A stretch of 64,000 nucleotides of DNA, taken from NCBI RefSeq assembly GCF_009618275.1, contig NZ_WIAD01000025.1, positions 20,909 through 84,908 on the forward strand, written 5' to 3'. A model generated the notes under the pieces. It made no database searches. It saw only the letters and a list, made by a program, of their open reading frames with translations, and was not told where the DNA came from. This stretch comes from Roseimaritima sediminicola. Its GTDB lineage: Bacteria; Planctomycetota; Planctomycetia; Pirellulales; Pirellulaceae. Position numbers and translations under genes: made by a program. Positions 59,682-64,000 of this stretch are shown one piece after another. Within the stretch, counting starts at the first letter, position 1; each line of letters begins with the position of its first letter.

Positions 59682-60722
59682 ATGCTTGTCCCGATGCGTT
59701 TCTCCACCCCCGGCGTGTCTTCCGCCCGCTTGTTGCTCTCTTCGATCCGCTGCTTGCTCGCCGCAGCCTGCCTGGCGCTCTGCCTGACTTCATCGCCGGC
59801 ACCGGCCCAGCAGCCCGCCGCCGCGGCGACCGACCGCGAGCCCACTCCGAAAGTCCTGCTGATCGGCATCGACGGATTCCGCGTCGATGCCTTCCAAGCC
59901 GCGCACACGCCCCACCTGGATGCCCTGGCGGAAGACGGCATCATCGATCTGCAAACCAGCGTGATCTCCGAAGATGTCCGTCAGAGCGACACGATCAGCG
60001 GACCTGGATGGACGACGTTTCTCTCGGGCGTCTGGGCCGATCGCCACGGCGTGGTCGACAATACCTTCAAGGGACGTGACCGCGAACGCGGCCCTCACGT
60101 GTTCACCCTGGTCAAACAACAGCGTCCGGAGCTGCAGACGGCTTCCTTTTTGGACTGGACGCCGCTGGGCGACCATGTGGTCCGCGACGCGGATCTGAAT
60201 GTGATCGCCACGCCCAACAAAGCGGTCAACGAGTACGTGGGCATGGACCGCTCGCTGGCCACCATGGCGGCGGCGACCCTTCGCGAACGTCCCGTCGACT
60301 TTGTCTTCGTTTACTATGGCGCCTGTGATGAAACGGGACATCGCCACGGCTTTCACCCCTCGGTCAAACCGTACACACGGCAGATCGAAATCACCGACGA
60401 ATTGATCGGCCAATTGCTCGACGCCATCGAACAGCGTTCCAGCCGCGATTCGGAGGACTGGCTGGTCGTCGTCAGCAGCGATCACGGCGGCGAAGGACTG
60501 GGCCACGGCGGCGGCCGCGACAACCCGCAGATCAACCGCGTGCCGATGATCGTCAGCGGTCCGGCCGCAGCTCGCGGCACCGATGTGGCTCGCCCCACCG
60601 CGACGACGGACATCGTCGCGGTGGCCCTGACCCACCTGGGCATCGACATCAATCCCGACTGGCACCTGGCCGGCAGCGCGGCCGGATGGCTGCGGACAAC
60701 CAAGGAAACCTCTGGACGATGA
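59682..60722 (+). CDS. Secreted phosphodiesterase / alkaline phosphatase superfamily protein
   Basis: A protein of 346 residues (ATG 59682; ATG 59694 is possible). A signal peptide ends near APAQQ. The type I phosphodiesterase / nucleotide pyrophosphatase fold is shown by LLIGIDGFRVDA (first metal Asp) and TPHLDALAEDG. The nucleophile segment GPGWTTFLSGVWADRHGV has Thr at 111-112. The family's Asp/His metal ligands are in CDETGHRHGFHP and SSDHGGEGLGHG. It should cleave phosphate mono- or diesters outside the cytoplasm; the true substrate is unknown. The stop overlaps the start of the next gene (ATGA), so the two are translationally coupled. Confidence 0.9.
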   Translation: MLVPMRFSTPGVSSARLLLSSIRCLLAAACLALCLTSSPAPAQQPAAAATDREPTPKVLLIGIDGFRVDAFQAAHTPHLDALAEDGIIDLQTSVISEDVRQSDTISGPGWTTFLSGVWADRHGVVDNTFKGRDRERGPHVFTLVKQQRPELQTASFLDWTPLGDHVVRDADLNVIATPNKAVNEYVGMDRSLATMAAATLRERPVDFVFVYYGACDETGHRHGFHPSVKPYTRQIEITDELIGQLLDAIEQRSSRDSEDWLVVVSSDHGGEGLGHGGGRDNPQINRVPMIVSGPAAARGTDVARPTATTDIVAVALTHLGIDINPDWHLAGSAAGWLRTTKETSGR

Positions 60723-62152
60723 GCACCTCTGCGCCCCCGCCTTCCGATGCATCCGCTGCGCCTCCGGCGGTCGACCCGCCTCGCAAGAGCCGTACGGGAT
60801 GCATCCTTCTAGTCGTCTGCCTGGGTTTGCTGGTCCTACTGTGCGCTGGGCCGCTCACCTGGTGGTTCGGCCGGCAAGCGGTCGCCACGCGAAAGTTGGA
60901 CACGAAAATCGCGGAACTGCGGCAACAACAGTTGCCGGTCGACGATGAATCGCTCGAAGTCTACCGCGAGCAGATGATGGACAAGGACAAGTCCGATGCG
61001 TGGGTGCAGATCTTGGAGGTCGTCGAATCGACCGAGTTCAACAATCCGCTGAAGCACTTGCCGGTCCTGGGCGTTCCCCAAAACGAGCAACCGTTTGTGC
61101 CGGGCGAGCCGTGGCGGCACGCGGCGGACGTGGAAGCTTTTCTGGCCCAGCATGAGTCACTGCTGCAAGACATCCACGACGTTACCGAACAGACCGGTGC
61201 GATCTGGACGTACACCGAGTTCGATTCGTTTGCGACGCTGTTGCCCTACATCCAAGCCACCCGCGGCGTCTCCCGCATCCTGACCCTGGAACACATCGAC
61301 GCGGTGCGCCGCGGTGACGATGAACAAGCCTACCGCAGCCTGCTGGCTCTGATCGGTGTGTCCCGCACGATGGAAAAGGAGCCGCTGGTTATCTCGCAAC
61401 TGGTGCACCTGGCCACGCTGGGTGTTGCCCTGCGTCAGCTGAAGATGTCGCTGGAACTGGACCGGTTAAACGACGACCAGTTGCGCACGCTGCTCGACCA
61501 ATTGCAACAGCTGCCTCCAATAGGCGACCGTTACCGCTGGGCGATTCAGGGCGAACGAGCCATGGCGCTACCGGCTTTTGATAATCCCGGACAGCTTGAC
61601 GAGGACATGTCCCCGATAGGCCCATTGGGCCCCCGTCCCATCGATGCACTGGCCTCTCTGGAGCTGTACGCACAGATGGAGACGATCGACACCGAATCCC
61701 TGGACACTTTCATTGCCGAATCCCGGCGGATCGAAGCTGAGTTTCAACAGCAGCAAGATGAAGCCGGACTGCTCCGCCGTTACGATACGATCCTGACCAG
61801 CCTAGTGGTTCCCGCCATGGGAGCTGTTGGCCAAGCTTTCGTGCGTGCCGAAATGGAAACGCGGATCGCCAAGACGGCCATCGGCATCCGGCTGTACCAG
61901 CACCAATTCGACCGCTTGCCCGCCTCGCTGGACGAACTGGCCGAGCTGGACACGGACCTCGCGCCGCTGCAGCCACTGGGGACGAAACCCTTCGGCTACC
62001 GCCCCGGCGAAGACCATGCCCTGCTGTGGGGTTTCGATCTGCACTCCGCTTCGTCGCCCTACGCTGTCCCGAACGAACCGCCTGACCTAGCGTCGATGGA
62101 CGAAAGTACCCGCGAGCAACAACAGTACTGGCTCTGGCGGCTCGACCATTGA
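60719..62152 (+). CDS. Conserved membrane-anchored protein of unknown function
   Basis: A protein of 477 residues. A Pro/Ala/Ser-rich cytoplasmic start is followed by one transmembrane helix (about 27-48, GCILLVVCLGLLVLLCAG). The large outside domain is mostly helical and rich in Leu, Gln, Asp and Glu. The C-terminal region (IRLYQHQFDRLPASLDELAEL) and the GFDLHS end resemble planctomycete proteins of about 450-500 residues that I recall as hypothetical. The ATG at 60719 overlaps the phosphodiesterase stop, so a joint role at the envelope is likely but untested. I see no enzyme motif. Confidence 0.75.
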   Translation: MSTSAPPPSDASAAPPAVDPPRKSRTGCILLVVCLGLLVLLCAGPLTWWFGRQAVATRKLDTKIAELRQQQLPVDDESLEVYREQMMDKDKSDAWVQILEVVESTEFNNPLKHLPVLGVPQNEQPFVPGEPWRHAADVEAFLAQHESLLQDIHDVTEQTGAIWTYTEFDSFATLLPYIQATRGVSRILTLEHIDAVRRGDDEQAYRSLLALIGVSRTMEKEPLVISQLVHLATLGVALRQLKMSLELDRLNDDQLRTLLDQLQQLPPIGDRYRWAIQGERAMALPAFDNPGQLDEDMSPIGPLGPRPIDALASLELYAQMETIDTESLDTFIAESRRIEAEFQQQQDEAGLLRRYDTILTSLVVPAMGAVGQAFVRAEMETRIAKTAIGIRLYQHQFDRLPASLDELAELDTDLAPLQPLGTKPFGYRPGEDHALLWGFDLHSASSPYAVPNEPPDLASMDESTREQQQYWLWRLDH

Positions 62153-62353
62153 CCTCCAGCTTTCGACCGTTTCCAACACAATCGCCTAGACTCTGCCTGA
62201 AAACCTGGTTGAATGGAATGAACATCTGAAGAGCCGCTGCAGAGACATTGCTGGAATGGTTCAGCTCGCTGGTAGGGCCCGACGCTGGCGCGTTCGGCTC
62301 AGGTTTTCAGAAAGAGCCTTCCAACTTCGCACCCTTTCCCCCCTGAGCTTGCC
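62153..62353. other. Intergenic region before the second sulfatase
   Basis: This 201-bp spacer has a 10-bp inverted repeat, ctgaaaacct near 62199 and aggttttcag near 62301, about 95 bp apart. It also has a planctomycete-type word, gcccgacgctggcgcgttcg, at about 62277. No gene is seen. Confidence 0.5.
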
Positions 62354-63934
62354 ATGTTGCGTTTCCGTTACCTCCTGCTTCTTCTCGGCTTGATCGGGTC
62401 CCTTCAATCGCCCCTGCTGGCCGCACCGGCCGACGACGCGACCGACAACGACCAGCCCAACATCATGGTCTTTTTGGTCGACGACATGGGCGTGATGGAT
62501 ACGTCGGTCGCCTTTCTGACCGACGCTGCGGGCGAAGCCAAACGCTATCCGCTGAACGATTACTACCGCACGCCCAACATGCAGCGATTGGCCGACCGCG
62601 GCATCCGCTTCAACAACTTTTGTGCGATGAGCGTCTGTTCGCCGACGCGGATTTCGATCATGACCGGGCAGAATGCCGCGCGGCACCGCGCGACCAACTG
62701 GATCAATCCCTACCGGGACAATCGCGGTCCGCTGGGCCCACCGGATTGGGATTGGCAAGGACTCGATTCCGGCGATGTCACCCTGCCGCGGGTGCTCGGC
62801 GCGGCCGGCTACCGCACGATCCACGTCGGCAAAGCGCACTTTGGTCCCGAAGAAAGCGAAGGGGCGGATCCGGAAAACCTGGGCTTCGACATCAACGTCG
62901 CCGGAGCGTCGTTCGGGGCGCCAGCCAGCTACTACGGCACGAAGAACTACGGCAACGGCCGGAAGAAAGCACGGCATGCGGTGCCGGACCTGGAAAAGTA
63001 TCACGGCAGCGAAACCTTCCTGACCGAAGCCCTGACGATCGAAGCCAAACGCCACGTCAAACAAGCGGTCGAGGACGACCAGCCGTTCTTCCTGCACATG
63101 TCCCACTACGCCGTGCACGCCCCCTTTCATTCTGATCCACGCTTTGCCGCGAATTACCGCGACAGCGACAAATCCGCCAAGGCGCAGGCCTTCGCGACGC
63201 TGATCGAAGGCATGGATAAATCGCTGGGCGACCTGCTGGATCATTTGGATGAACTGGACGTCGCCGAGAACACCCTGGTCATCTTCCTGGGCGACAACGG
63301 CTCCGACGCACCGCTGGGCCATCAACACGCCGTGGCTTCATCCGCACCGCTGCGCGGCAAGAAGGGTTCGCACTACGAAGGCGGCATGCGCGTGCCGTTC
63401 ATCGCCGCTTGGGCTCGGCCCGAAGCGTCCAGCCCGGTCCAACAGCGACTGCCGATCGCCCAAGGCACGATCCAGTCCCAGATCGCCAGCGTCGAAGACC
63501 TGTACCCGACGCTGGTCGCACTGGCCGGTGCCGAACAAGAAGATGGCGCTGAGGACGACCGGCCCATCGTCGACGGCCAACGGCTGGACACGTTGCTGAG
63601 CGGTGAAGCGGACGACTCGCGGCACCAGAGCTTCCTGATGCACTACCCGCACGCTCCTCACCGCAGCGATTACTTCACATCCTACCGCGAAGGCGACTGG
63701 AAAGTGGTCTACCACTACTTTCCCTCCCAGACGCCCGAAGTCTCCGCGGGCAGCCATTACCAACTGTTCCACCTGAGCGAAGATCCGTTCGAACAGAATA
63801 ATTTGGCCGAATCGCGTCCCGAGGTGCTGCGGCGAATGATGCAGGCCTTGAGCAAGTCGCTCAAAGCCCACGACGCCGTCTACCCGATCGCCAGCCAAGA
63901 CGATCCCACGCCGGTCTTCCCCGAAGTGCCGTAG
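62354..63934 (+). CDS. Secreted sulfatase (formylglycine type)
   Basis: A protein of 526 residues. The signal peptide is Leu-rich (about 1-23, ending LAA), followed by an acidic stretch and the metal-binding start NIMVFLVDDMGVMDT. The signature CSPTRISIMTGQN has the formylglycine Cys at 95. GKAHFG, HYAVHAPF and the second metal site FLGDNGSDAPLGH follow. The C-terminus contains YQLFHLSEDPFEQNNLAE. It belongs to a different sulfatase subgroup from the one at 45893: CSPTR instead of CAPSR, and a longer insert after the first strand. It should remove sulfate from an extracellular substrate, probably a polysaccharide. It needs a formylglycine-generating enzyme from elsewhere. Confidence 0.95.
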   Translation: MLRFRYLLLLLGLIGSLQSPLLAAPADDATDNDQPNIMVFLVDDMGVMDTSVAFLTDAAGEAKRYPLNDYYRTPNMQRLADRGIRFNNFCAMSVCSPTRISIMTGQNAARHRATNWINPYRDNRGPLGPPDWDWQGLDSGDVTLPRVLGAAGYRTIHVGKAHFGPEESEGADPENLGFDINVAGASFGAPASYYGTKNYGNGRKKARHAVPDLEKYHGSETFLTEALTIEAKRHVKQAVEDDQPFFLHMSHYAVHAPFHSDPRFAANYRDSDKSAKAQAFATLIEGMDKSLGDLLDHLDELDVAENTLVIFLGDNGSDAPLGHQHAVASSAPLRGKKGSHYEGGMRVPFIAAWARPEASSPVQQRLPIAQGTIQSQIASVEDLYPTLVALAGAEQEDGAEDDRPIVDGQRLDTLLSGEADDSRHQSFLMHYPHAPHRSDYFTSYREGDWKVVYHYFPSQTPEVSAGSHYQLFHLSEDPFEQNNLAESRPEVLRRMMQALSKSLKAHDAVYPIASQDDPTPVFPEVP

Positions 63935-63991
63935 CCGAACTCGCCAGAGTTTGGAACGGGTCTTGGTTAATCCTCGGCTGGGACAGCCGAG
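63930..63991. repeat. Composite repeat overlapping the sulfatase stop codon
   Basis: The word gtagccgaactcgccagagt starts at 63931 and includes the TAG stop of the sulfatase gene. The dispersed hairpin ctcggctg-gga-cagccgag follows at 63973-63991. It is the same pair of elements, in the same order, as at 40721-40820. Confidence 0.8.
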
Positions 63992-64000
63992 CTACTATTT

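Overview
The window looks like chromosome of a planctomycete, most likely family Pirellulaceae. The evidence is high GC, frequent GTG and TTG starts, giant secreted proteins with an N-terminal LE-x-R-x-LL motif and C-terminal dockerin, several exported sulfatase/phosphodiesterase-type hydrolases, and palindrome-rich intergenic repeats. This is inference from gene content; no rRNA is present.

Layout. (1) 1-1707: a secreted beta-propeller (GH32/43-like) gene broken by one in-frame TGA. (2) 1708-3199: a non-coding mosaic of small palindromes and GGGGACAGT motifs next to tRNA-Val(CAC). (3) 3382-39693: two tandem paralogous giant genes on the minus strand (6067 and 5981 codons), which fill over half of the window. 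Both share the order LE-x-R-x-LL, Ig-like segment, metzincin-like segment, PPC domains, beta-helix, repeated 'TFEF' modules, GEVED, cadherin-like tandem repeats, dockerin. The first keeps the zinc-protease motif HExxHxxxxxH; the second has lost every catalytic residue. The first also has a CBM5/12-like insert between its two dockerin repeats. (4) 40149-45793: a TPR protein, the cobalamin enzyme CobL, an ABC ATPase, a small membrane protein, GAPDH and a SAM methyltransferase. (5) 45893-50208: a sulfatase, a CbxX-type AAA+ ATPase with a C-terminal zinc ribbon, and a PHP-family histidinol-phosphatase. (6) 50251-57948: a ten-gene, tightly overlapping Mrp-type cation/proton antiporter operon (E-F-G-MbhDE-B-C-D-D'-small-D'') on the minus strand. 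(7) 57949-58773: a second non-coding palindrome/GGGGACAGTGCAC repeat block. (8) 58774-63934: Cu/Zn superoxide dismutase, a phosphodiesterase/alkaline phosphatase, a conserved membrane-anchored protein and a second sulfatase.

How the genes fit together. The sulfatases, the broken propeller gene and the giant dockerin proteins suit an organism that handles complex (sulfated) polysaccharides and builds elaborate extracellular or surface structures. The Mrp operon would exchange Na+ for H+ across the cytoplasmic membrane, which suits a marine or brackish habitat. The remaining genes are housekeeping. The points most worth checking are the active/pseudo-protease giant pair, the dockerin split by a carbohydrate-binding-like module, the recurring TFEF module, and the two REP-like repeat islands with their dispersed hairpins at gene ends.
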